The notes under the pieces: generated by a model
What the model was told of the DNA's origin: nothing
Databases searched by the model: none
Seen by the model: the letters and a program-made list of their open reading frames with translations, nothing else
Position numbers and translations under genes: made by a program
Shown here: piece by piece, positions 16,996 to 24,250 of the stretch
How the letters are laid out: each line of letters opens with the position of its first letter
Numbering within the stretch: the first letter of the stretch is position 1
Source of the DNA: Aquimarina algicola
GTDB lineage: Bacteria; Bacteroidota; Bacteroidia; Flavobacteriales; Flavobacteriaceae
Direction: 5' to 3'
Assembly (NCBI RefSeq): GCF_006443095.1
Contig: NZ_VFWZ01000001.1
Span: forward strand, 310,001-374,000
DNA length: 64,000 bases

Positions 16996-17937
16996 TTATA
17001 GCGTAACTACGACCTTTCCAACTGTTCTACCACTTTCTAAGTGTTGATGTGCTTTGTCTATATCATCAAAAGAAAATGTTTTTGAAATATGAGGTTGAAG
17101 TACTCCATTTTCTAATAGTTTTTTTAATGTATTCATATCATTTCCATTTGATTGTACCATTAGAAAAGAAATATCTACATTACGTTTTTTGGCCAGATCA
17201 ATAACTTCTTCAGAAAATCCTGATGAAGGTATTGATATTATCGTTCCTCCATTCCTTACAACGTTAACTGACTTTAATAATGTTTCGCCATTAAACATAT
17301 CAAAAACAAAATCGATATTGGAGACAACATCTTGAAAAGCTTGTGTTTTATAATCAATATGTTCATCAGCACCTAGAGACATGATAAAGTCTTTATTTTT
17401 TGCTGAACTTGTGGTAATTACATAAGCCCCCAGTGATTTTGCTATTTGTACTGCAAAATGGCCTACACCACCTGAACCTGCATGTATAAGTACACGATCA
17501 TCTTTTTTGATTCTGGATTCTAAAACTTGTAATGCTGTAAGTGCTGCTAATGTTGTTGCAGCAGCAGCTTCAAAAGAAATATTCTCGGGTATTTTTGCTA
17601 AATGATCTGCAGGAGCAGCCACGAATTCTGAGTATCCATTTCCAGCTCCCGGAAAGTTTATCATTCCAAAAACACGATCTCCCTTTTCAAAATTATTTAC
17701 TTTATCTCCTACATGTGTTATAATACCAGAAATATCCCAACCTAAAATAGTAGGTTGCTGTTCTCCATAAATATTTTTTAGAGCATTTTCATTAGTTCTA
17801 ACTTTATAATCTACAGGATTAATGCTAATGGCTTTTACTTCGATTAATACTTCATTTTCTTTAATAACAGGCGACTCTATATTTTTTGTGATAAGATTTT
17901 CTACTCCACCTGTTTTTTCTAAAACTATTGCTTTCAT
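16996..17937 (-). CDS. NADP-dependent zinc-free MDR oxidoreductase (quinone oxidoreductase-like)
   Basis: The 313-residue protein is a medium-chain reductase of the quinone-oxidoreductase branch: an N-terminal GroES-like domain (ISINPVDYKVRTNENA, LGWDISGIITHVGDKVNNFEKGDRVFGM) and a Rossmann fold with HAGSGGVGHFAVQIAKSLGA near residue 150. The zinc-binding Cys/His set of alcohol dehydrogenases is absent. It should reduce quinones or enones with NADPH. It is transcribed away from the HxlR regulator and one of the two matching palindromes overlaps its promoter, so it is the likely target of that regulator. Confidence 0.9.
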   Translation of the reverse strand: MKAIVLEKTGGVENLITKNIESPVIKENEVLIEVKAISINPVDYKVRTNENALKNIYGEQQPTILGWDISGIITHVGDKVNNFEKGDRVFGMINFPGAGNGYSEFVAAPADHLAKIPENISFEAAAATTLAALTALQVLESRIKKDDRVLIHAGSGGVGHFAVQIAKSLGAYVITTSSAKNKDFIMSLGADEHIDYKTQAFQDVVSNIDFVFDMFNGETLLKSVNVVRNGGTIISIPSSGFSEEVIDLAKKRNVDISFLMVQSNGNDMNTLKKLLENGVLQPHISKTFSFDDIDKAHQHLESGRTVGKVVVTL

Positions 17938-17963
17938 AATTGATCTTCTTTTATCTTAAATTA

Positions 17964-17982
17964 AAACTATCAAAAGTATAGT
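17964..17982. promoter_or_regulatory. candidate HxlR operator at the oxidoreductase promoter
   Basis: The word AAACTATCAAAAGTATAGT recurs with a single change at 18088-18106, on the other side of the same intergenic region. Each copy contains the inverted repeat ACTAT-N7-ATAGT. This copy also contains, on the minus strand, a TACTTTTG -7-like box (17978-17971), so a bound regulator would block the oxidoreductase promoter. Confidence 0.6.
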
Positions 17983-18087
17983 AGCAAAAGTAAATAGAGT
18001 TTTAGTATCAAACAATAACGGTCAAAAATGATAGTTACATCTGTAAAATACAAATAATTGATTAACAGTAATTTGAATAATAAAATT

Positions 18088-18138
18088 AAACTATAAAAAG
18101 TATAGTTATGTAAAAAACAATAGTTTTTTATAGCTTTG
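18088..18138. promoter_or_regulatory. candidate HxlR operator and promoter of the HxlR gene
   Basis: Positions 18088-18106 carry AAACTATAAAAAGTATAGT, the second copy of the putative operator. Here the palindrome is AACTATA-N5-TATAGTT (18089-18107). A TAGCTTTG -7 box follows at 18131-18138, 22 bp before the HxlR start. The layout suggests autoregulation. Confidence 0.55.
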
Positions 18139-18160
18139 TATTTGAAAATTGAAGTTACTT

Positions 18161-18532
18161 ATGCCAAAAGAACATACAAAAAGATTAATAAAATATAATG
18201 ACAAAGTTTTTTCGTGTGCTACAAGTATTGCTATGGAACTTATCGGCGGAAAATGGAAAAGCGTCATTTTAGTATATCTCATAGATGGAAAAAAGAGGTA
18301 TAGTGAATTGAAAAAATTAATTTCTACTATCACAGAACGTACGTTGAGTTTGCAACTAAAACAATTAGAAAAAGATGGGCTAATCACCAGAAAAGTTTAT
18401 ACTAAAAAGCCTCCCTTGAAAGTTGAGTATGCGCTAACTGATTTTGGAAAGAGTTTAATTCCTATTTTGCAATCTATTGCGAGTTGGGGAATGATCGTTG
18501 CTGAAGAAAAAGGTGAAGTAATTAATGGATAA
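18161..18532 (+). CDS. HxlR-family winged-helix transcriptional regulator
   Basis: The 123-residue protein has the single HxlR-type winged-helix domain: CATSIAMELIGGKWKSVILVYLIDGKKRYSELKKLI, ITERTLSLQLKQLEKDGLITR and VEYALTDFGKSLIP. The Cys at about residue 20, just before the first helix, is where redox-sensing members (HypR, QorR, YodB) have theirs. An upstream TTG at 18149 is in frame, but the ATG at 18161 follows the -7 box at good spacing and is preferred. The divergent quinone-reductase gene suggests a QorR-like role in electrophile or thiol stress (inference). Confidence 0.88.
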   Translation: MPKEHTKRLIKYNDKVFSCATSIAMELIGGKWKSVILVYLIDGKKRYSELKKLISTITERTLSLQLKQLEKDGLITRKVYTKKPPLKVEYALTDFGKSLIPILQSIASWGMIVAEEKGEVING

Positions 18533-18630
18533 GTATAGCTTTGAATTGTTTTTTGAAAAAATTAAATTACTAAGCTTTCTGCAAAAACGACTGAGTGTCC
18601 TGCACGCCTCTTTTTAATAATTATGACTAA

Positions 18631-19461
18631 TTAATAACAATCTTCTTCTTTTGCATCAGAATTTTGCCAACCAGATATCCAATTATCTGCAACTAAATGA
18701 AATAATTGATCTTTTGTGTTACTTTTTAATAATTCTAAACCATTAGCAACATCTTTTAAAAGCCAACCTTTACTATTTAAGGTCAACCAAGCTTTTTTTA
18801 AATTACTTTCTTTAAGATATTGTTGAAAAATCTCTTTTTTATTAGTATTTGGATTTAACCATTTAGGTATGTCATTAATATCGTTTAATGATTTTTTATT
18901 TATGATTTCGAATGAACAAGAATTTTTTAGAATACTTTCATTAATAGAGGTTAAAGTAGATGGATAGTCATTTGAATATCCTTTATCAATATATTTAGAA
19001 GGCATTTCCTTGTTGAAAAAAACAAGTTTATCAAAATCCTTTGGGTTATCTCCATATTCTAAACTAAAATGATCTACTTCTTTTAAATTTTCAAAATCTA
19101 ATTGCATTGAAAACTTTACAATATCATCAGATACTTCATCTTTAATAATAATCATGTTTAAGATTAAAAGAGTGATGAGTTGATCTGTATTTTTTGCGAT
19201 TTCATAAAAGTATCCGTTCTCTAAATTATATTCTATAAAAGTGATATCTCGATCATTAAAAAAATGAAGTAGAAAACCTTTGTAAGAAGCACCATAACCT
19301 AGAAATAAAGGTATTAAACAAGGTGGATGTGGATACCAATAATCATGTATATTATTATAATCATCATGGTAAGGAATATTACCACTTAGATCACTCAATG
19401 TTTTTATTCTTTTATCAAAAGAAGATATTTCGATTATCTTTTTTAGAATCTTTTGGTTCAT
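18631..19461 (-). CDS. hypothetical protein at the end of the T6SS effector operon, possible immunity protein
   Basis: I do not recognise this 276-residue soluble protein. The segment PPCLIPLFLGYGASYKGFLLHFFNDRD followed by FIEYNLENGYFYEIAKNTDQLI loosely resembles SUKH/SMI1-KNR4 immunity folds, but the match is weak. It has no signal peptide or membrane span. It is the last of four genes after the deaminase toxin, 44 bp beyond its neighbour. Its position is the main reason to consider an immunity or accessory role. Confidence 0.55.
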   Translation of the reverse strand: MNQKILKKIIEISSFDKRIKTLSDLSGNIPYHDDYNNIHDYWYPHPPCLIPLFLGYGASYKGFLLHFFNDRDITFIEYNLENGYFYEIAKNTDQLITLLILNMIIIKDEVSDDIVKFSMQLDFENLKEVDHFSLEYGDNPKDFDKLVFFNKEMPSKYIDKGYSNDYPSTLTSINESILKNSCSFEIINKKSLNDINDIPKWLNPNTNKKEIFQQYLKESNLKKAWLTLNSKGWLLKDVANGLELLKSNTKDQLFHLVADNWISGWQNSDAKEEDCY

Positions 19462-19505
19462 TTTTTTAAACAGATTCTTTTGTCAGTTCGGTTTATTATA
19501 AAAAA

Positions 19506-20147
19506 TTAGATATATTCTTGTACCTCTTCTAGGTTATAATTAATACGTTTATCTAATTTTGATAGATTATTAAATTCATCAATATATTTATTCAAAGACT
19601 CTTTATCATATTTTGCTAGAACAGGGAGTAATTGACTCGCTTGATAGTAACGTTTATTAGAAATTGAAGCCTTTACAGCAGATTTTATTTCATCTATAGA
19701 TGTTTTAGTCAAATTCATTTTTAATAAGACATGTTTTAATCTACTTTCAAAAAAATTATTACCGTACATCTTCAACATTTGATGTATATAGGGAAGAATC
19801 TTTTCTTCATTTTCTGTATTGTAAGTTGAAATATACAAAGCATCTGATATGACATCATATACATTATCTTCTCCATAAATACGATGTGGTTCAAATTCAG
19901 TTACCATGTCTAATTTATTGTCAATAAACTCATCTAATTTTTGGAAGCCTTTATCGATACCCCATGAAATAAGTATAAGCATTGCTTTATATGATATATA
20001 TTGGTCTTCATTACTAGTCAGATCTATTAATTTATTAATTCTTTCCTTTGAGAAATTCTCCATAAGTTGTACCTCACGAAGATCTTCTCCTTGATTACCA
20101 TCTTCATCAATATACTTATATAATGTATTATAGATTTCTGTTTTCAT
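19506..20147 (-). CDS. HEAT-like helical protein, candidate immunity protein
   Basis: The 213-residue product is almost entirely amphipathic helices (ERINKLIDLTSNEDQYISYKAMLILISWGIDKGFQKLDEFID, LKHVLLKMNLTKTSIDEIKSAVKASIS), in keeping with HEAT/Armadillo-type repeats. HEAT-like proteins are common immunity partners in polymorphic toxin loci. It lies 24 bp after the Imm1-like gene in the same operon. No catalytic motif or signal peptide is present. The immunity assignment is inference from fold and position. Confidence 0.55.
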   Translation of the reverse strand: MKTEIYNTLYKYIDEDGNQGEDLREVQLMENFSKERINKLIDLTSNEDQYISYKAMLILISWGIDKGFQKLDEFIDNKLDMVTEFEPHRIYGEDNVYDVISDALYISTYNTENEEKILPYIHQMLKMYGNNFFESRLKHVLLKMNLTKTSIDEIKSAVKASISNKRYYQASQLLPVLAKYDKESLNKYIDEFNNLSKLDKRINYNLEEVQEYI

Positions 20148-20171
20148 GAATACTAATGTTACTTTATCAGT

Positions 20172-20612
20172 CTAAATTAAACATTGAAATTCTTTGTTAT
20201 AAAAACCATGATCAAATTCTATTTCATAGAGATCGATCCATTTATATTTGTTTGAAAGCTCTTTATGCTGTGCAAATGTGCTTAAAACCTCAAAGGCTTC
20301 TTCTTCACTATATAAAGAGTTATCAGGAATACTCATTTCATTTCCACCTACATAATGTGTCAATGTTTTTGCTTTCTGATTTATTTTGTCAGATGTCATT
20401 GGAATCAGATAGTCAGGATGTTGCATTATAAAAACACCTTGTTCTAACTTAAAAAAAATTAACTGCTCATTAGTATCAGGAAAGTTAATTGCACTATCTC
20501 CACTACCCTTTTTCCATTCGTTAAATGGGGTATGTTTAATCATTTTTCTTAGAGTTTCTAGCTTTGATTCTTCATCTTTTTTTCCTAGATAATCAGTCAA
20601 ATAGTATTTCAC
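20172..20612 (-). CDS. Imm1-like immunity protein
   Basis: The 146-residue protein contains the segment LTHYVGGNEMSIPDNSLYSEEEAFEVLSTF followed by YKWIDLYEIEFD (about residues 82-135). This agrees with my memory of the Imm1 family pattern: a tyrosine-valine-glycine-glycine strand, a short Pro/Asn turn, a helix beginning EEA, and a terminal Trp. Imm1 proteins are known partners of deaminase-type polymorphic toxins, and the toxin two genes upstream ends in a deaminase-like domain. It should act in the cytoplasm by binding that toxin. The assignment was made by eye, not by profile search. Confidence 0.6.
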   Translation of the reverse strand: MKYYLTDYLGKKDEESKLETLRKMIKHTPFNEWKKGSGDSAINFPDTNEQLIFFKLEQGVFIMQHPDYLIPMTSDKINQKAKTLTHYVGGNEMSIPDNSLYSEEEAFEVLSTFAQHKELSNKYKWIDLYEIEFDHGFYNKEFQCLI

Positions 20613-20617
20613 CGTTG

Positions 20618-21703
20618 CTAAACTAAATCATTTTTAGGTTTATTATGAACAAGAATATCTTTTAACCAATTAGGTGTAAAATTTTCTTCTCTTGGAAATT
20701 GTACGAAATCCTCGTAAAAGTCTGATTTATCTCTCCATAGATTAAAAAAATCAAAAAACTGATCATAGGAAAATTTTACTGTTTTCTTTTGATCATTATC
20801 TATTGTTAAACTCATACGAAACCAAGACCCTTCTTTTGGTTCGATATTATACATACTCTTTCGTATATCTAAACATAATTCTTTTGCTTTGATCTCTCTA
20901 TTTATAAAAAATAGCCTTTTACTATCTATTTTTTCATTATTGTAGTATCCTAAAAATGAAACCCCATTATTTAAAACGTAAACTTCAATATGCAAATTAT
21001 TATTCTCATCATCATTCGCTAATTCTGAATAATACTTTGATATCAAGTTATTAATTCGTTGAGCTATTTCTTCTTTACTTTTCCATAATTTTTCCTGTGT
21101 TCGTTGAGTTATAGTATTATCCTTTTCCTTTTCTTTTTCTTTTGGAATATCATAAGAAAAGGAGATTTTGTCTTTATCTAAAGCTTCTAAAAAATGCAAC
21201 CAAAACTCTTTGTTTTTTTCTCGATTAATTTTGCTCAAATCTTCTGCTCCTAAGTTATAACTTAAAGAACCTATATAAAGTGAACTCCATTGATCTGGAT
21301 CAGTTTGATCTTTAGAGTTATAATCTTCATTAATGATTTCTATTGCTGCACGAATTAAAGCCAACCCAGCATAGCCTGCACTAAACTTACCTTCAGCAAT
21401 TCTATTCTGAATATATGTTTGTTTTACATTTATATAATCTTTCAAATCATCTTTTGCTAGATGGTTATTAAGATATTCATTCAACTTATAAAAAATATCT
21501 TGAAATGTATTGTCCTTTGGCCACTCTTGATTCCAAGTATCTTCTAATATCATTAGAGAGTTTAGAACGACTATTGCTTTTTTATTAGGATTTGAAAAGC
21601 AATGCAAAATTTCATCTATTGTCGTAGTACTAAGCGCAGCATTCGTATCATTATTTATTTCTATTAAAGCGTCCTTTTTTAGTACTATTAGTTCTTTTTT
21701 CAT
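20618..21703 (-). CDS. two-part protein, candidate immunity fusion (Imm5-like plus YezG-like)
   Basis: The 361-residue protein directly follows the toxin gene (11-bp gap). The N-terminal ~180 residues are helical (IAEGKFSAGYAGLALIRAAIEIINED, EFWLHFLEALDK) and loosely recall Imm5. A charged linker (KEKEKEKDN) leads to a C-terminal ~150-residue part (LWKSKEEIAQRINNLISKYYSEL, SWFRMSLTIDNDQKKTVKFSYDQ) resembling the YezG/DUF600 immunity family. Both resemblances are by eye. A double-domain immunity protein beside a single toxin would be unusual. Confidence 0.5.
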   Translation of the reverse strand: MKKELIVLKKDALIEINNDTNAALSTTTIDEILHCFSNPNKKAIVVLNSLMILEDTWNQEWPKDNTFQDIFYKLNEYLNNHLAKDDLKDYINVKQTYIQNRIAEGKFSAGYAGLALIRAAIEIINEDYNSKDQTDPDQWSSLYIGSLSYNLGAEDLSKINREKNKEFWLHFLEALDKDKISFSYDIPKEKEKEKDNTITQRTQEKLWKSKEEIAQRINNLISKYYSELANDDENNNLHIEVYVLNNGVSFLGYYNNEKIDSKRLFFINREIKAKELCLDIRKSMYNIEPKEGSWFRMSLTIDNDQKKTVKFSYDQFFDFFNLWRDKSDFYEDFVQFPREENFTPNWLKDILVHNKPKNDLV

Positions 21704-21714
21704 GTATATAATAA

Positions 21715-23271
21715 TTATTTTGGTATAAATTCACTAGAACCGTCTGGATAGAAAACATGCGTTCCATTAGGATCTGAAACAATAACTTCTTGACCAGTAG
21801 CTACGGCTTGTTTCGAAGCGAAGCTTTGGCAATCTGAACACATGGGTCTAGAAACACCTGTTGGTTCATTTGGTCTTTCAGTAAGTAATTGTTTTTCCGC
21901 ATGAGAACTATTATACTTGCCTTCAAACCCTCCATTATGCACTTGATCCATAGCTCCTGCCCTTCTTGGCTCATGACCAATTTGATCTGAATATTCTTTG
22001 ACCGTTTCAGGAGAAACGTCTGTATACCCTTCTGGTCGATCTTTCCATCCGCTTAAAGTTTTTATATCATCGTGAGCTACAGTTTTTGAACTATAATCAT
22101 CTCCTAAATTTTCGAATTCACTATCAGCCTTTTGTTGAGCTTCCTCAGCTTGTTTAATCCTTTCTTCAAGTGTAATACTGCTGCCTTCCTCATACGCCTG
22201 TCCATCTTCATCTGGTTTTGTTGGGGATTCGCTTTCTGCGTTTCTTGCAGTTGTTGATTCTTCATCTGCTCGTGTAGTTTCTGCATCTGCATCGGTAGCC
22301 CTAGTGTTTTCGGCATCTGTATTTCTAAAACTATCTTCAAAATCACGTTTTCCTTTGGCTACAGGGCTAAACATTAGAACAGTACCTACATAATCCTGCC
22401 AAGTTCCTTGACCAGTAAAGATATTTTGTACCCCCTGTACTGCTCCGGTTTCCATAGCAATCACTCCTTCTCCAAAATCCCCTATTCCGGCAGTACCTGT
22501 TTCACCGTATGTTGCTGCTGTATTTTGTACACCCATGACTCCACGTAACCCAAGACCAAACATAGCTCTACCTGCCATACCTTTCATAAAGACCCCCCAG
22601 CCACTCTCTACAATATTCATTGCAAAATTACGAGGCATACTACGTACAAAATTAAGACTTGCTTGCCCTAATCCACGTAGGCCACCAGAACTTAAAGCAG
22701 CTGCTCCTCCACTTAATGCCATTGCTCCTAATCCTATAGCAGCTCCTGCCATCATGCCTTCAAAAAGATGACCTATATACTTAGCTGTAGCATGAGCAAA
22801 TGCTTGTGTCCAATGTTTAATATGTGGAGCAAAAGTAATTTTACCTCCTGCAGTACAAGTCATTTCATGATCTCCTGTAATAGTTGGAGTACCTATAATT
22901 TTCATATTTGTTTTTTGACCTATCCATGTTCTGCCGCCTGCCATCAATTGACCACAGATTAACCCACCAACTAATCCTCCAAAGGCTGCTCCTGCTAATC
23001 CAGCAACCGCTCCAATAGCAATAAGCGCTGCTCCTCCTGTGGCAGCTATTAATGCTGCTGTTACAGCAGCGGCTGCAGCTATTAAGGCATATAGTAACAT
23101 GATCTTACTACATCCAAAATCCATAATACTACTGGTTCCTGTATCTCTGACTGTAATATAATTCTCACCACTTTTTCTCTTCACAGCAGTTTGTGTACCT
23201 TGTAACGGTACAGGAATACATCCACTTGAACATATCCAGTAATCTTTTTCGGTAATAATTTTATTTCCCAT
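21715..23271 (-). CDS. T6SS effector: PAAR-like N-terminus with C-terminal deaminase toxin domain
   Basis: The 518-residue protein begins with a PAAR-like (DUF4280-type) domain. ICSSGCIPVPLQGTQ is separated from KTNMKIIGTPTITGDHEMTC by an Ala/Gly-rich hydrophobic insert (about residues 58-112). A second hydrophobic Gly/Ala stretch follows at 165-200, then a low-complexity Glu/Asp/Thr linker (about 320-390). The last ~120 residues contain SSHAEKQLL (His about 457, Glu 459) and MCSDCQSFA (Cys about 478 and 481). This is the HAE/CxxC zinc signature of the cytidine-deaminase fold. It should ride on VgrG and deaminate nucleic acid or nucleotides in a target cell. Confidence 0.82.
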   Translation of the reverse strand: MGNKIITEKDYWICSSGCIPVPLQGTQTAVKRKSGENYITVRDTGTSSIMDFGCSKIMLLYALIAAAAAVTAALIAATGGAALIAIGAVAGLAGAAFGGLVGGLICGQLMAGGRTWIGQKTNMKIIGTPTITGDHEMTCTAGGKITFAPHIKHWTQAFAHATAKYIGHLFEGMMAGAAIGLGAMALSGGAAALSSGGLRGLGQASLNFVRSMPRNFAMNIVESGWGVFMKGMAGRAMFGLGLRGVMGVQNTAATYGETGTAGIGDFGEGVIAMETGAVQGVQNIFTGQGTWQDYVGTVLMFSPVAKGKRDFEDSFRNTDAENTRATDADAETTRADEESTTARNAESESPTKPDEDGQAYEEGSSITLEERIKQAEEAQQKADSEFENLGDDYSSKTVAHDDIKTLSGWKDRPEGYTDVSPETVKEYSDQIGHEPRRAGAMDQVHNGGFEGKYNSSHAEKQLLTERPNEPTGVSRPMCSDCQSFASKQAVATGQEVIVSDPNGTHVFYPDGSSEFIPK

Positions 23272-23273
23272 AA

Positions 23274-24236
23274 TTACATATCATCAATTAAAAAAGAAAG
23301 ATTCCCCTTTTTTTGAGGTGTATACTTGTCAGTCTCTTGTCTTTGATCATTATCAGTAGTATGTTCCTGTTGTGTTCTATTTTCAGAGGTTAATGTGTAT
23401 TTCATAATACTATATAACTTGGTAGTATCGGCAATCTCTTGGTGTTCTAGAGTCATCTTTTTAATTTTCCCAGTACTATTCTCTACTTGATAATTTGCAG
23501 TTTTACTTAGCTCGGTCTCTATTTTACTAACGTCCATGACCTGAGAAAAAGTTCCGTAAGCTTTTTTATGCCAACCTTTTGAAAGTGTTCCATATGGTGC
23601 ACCTACTACATCAATTTCTGTTAATGAAGGACCTGAGGATGTGTCTTGTTTTTGAGATACTGTATATTTCCATTGTAGACTTGCAGTATTCAAAAAATTA
23701 TTATGTATTTGGTCTTTTACTGTGTATGGAATTTTCTTACCATATACATATTGAAAATAAACTAAAAAGAATTCACTTGATTCTATGGCTATTTTTACCT
23801 TTTCTTTATCTTGAAAGATACTATCATTAAGAATGATTACATCTTTTGCTTCTGGAGAATGCTCAATTACAGCTTCCATTTCTTTTTTAGTATGAGCCCA
23901 TTTATCAAGAATAAGATCCATATTTAAGACTTCTAAAACCTTACCGCTATGATCTAAAATTAAATGCAATTCACTATACATTCTTGAAAATGCCTGACTC
24001 ATTGCCGCTATATCTTTTACCATAGGATTATTAGATTCTAATATTACATTGTCTAATAATAACAACTCCACTTCTATAAAGTCTTTATTGACTTTATTGA
24101 CTTTAAACTCCCATCGCATTTTTGCTTTAGATTTCATCACTACATTAACAGCAACCATATCTGTTTCTATTAGTAATGTATATCTTTCTGTAAATGGCTT
24201 GGAGATTTGTATCGTATTGTTTTTTTTGCTAAACAT
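23274..24236 (-). CDS. hypothetical linker between VgrG and effector, candidate T6SS adaptor
   Basis: I do not recognise this 320-residue protein. It lacks a signal peptide and membrane spans, opens with a strand-rich domain (RYTLLIETDMVAVNVVMKSKAKMRWEFKV), has a helical middle and ends in a charged Gln/Thr-rich tail. It is encoded 2 bp before the effector and 14 bp after vgrG. In T6SS cargo operons this slot is typically filled by an adaptor or chaperone that loads the effector onto VgrG (DUF1795 and DUF2169 proteins are known examples), but it does not visibly match those families. Confidence 0.55.
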   Translation of the reverse strand: MFSKKNNTIQISKPFTERYTLLIETDMVAVNVVMKSKAKMRWEFKVNKVNKDFIEVELLLLDNVILESNNPMVKDIAAMSQAFSRMYSELHLILDHSGKVLEVLNMDLILDKWAHTKKEMEAVIEHSPEAKDVIILNDSIFQDKEKVKIAIESSEFFLVYFQYVYGKKIPYTVKDQIHNNFLNTASLQWKYTVSQKQDTSSGPSLTEIDVVGAPYGTLSKGWHKKAYGTFSQVMDVSKIETELSKTANYQVENSTGKIKKMTLEHQEIADTTKLYSIMKYTLTSENRTQQEHTTDNDQRQETDKYTPQKKGNLSFLIDDM

Positions 24237-24250
24237 TTTACTTACGTGTT

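Noticed and set aside
22104-22346. Open frame on the minus strand with Gln/Met-rich product.
   Set aside because: It lies within the effector gene's low-complexity linker in another frame; its composition follows from the repeats there.
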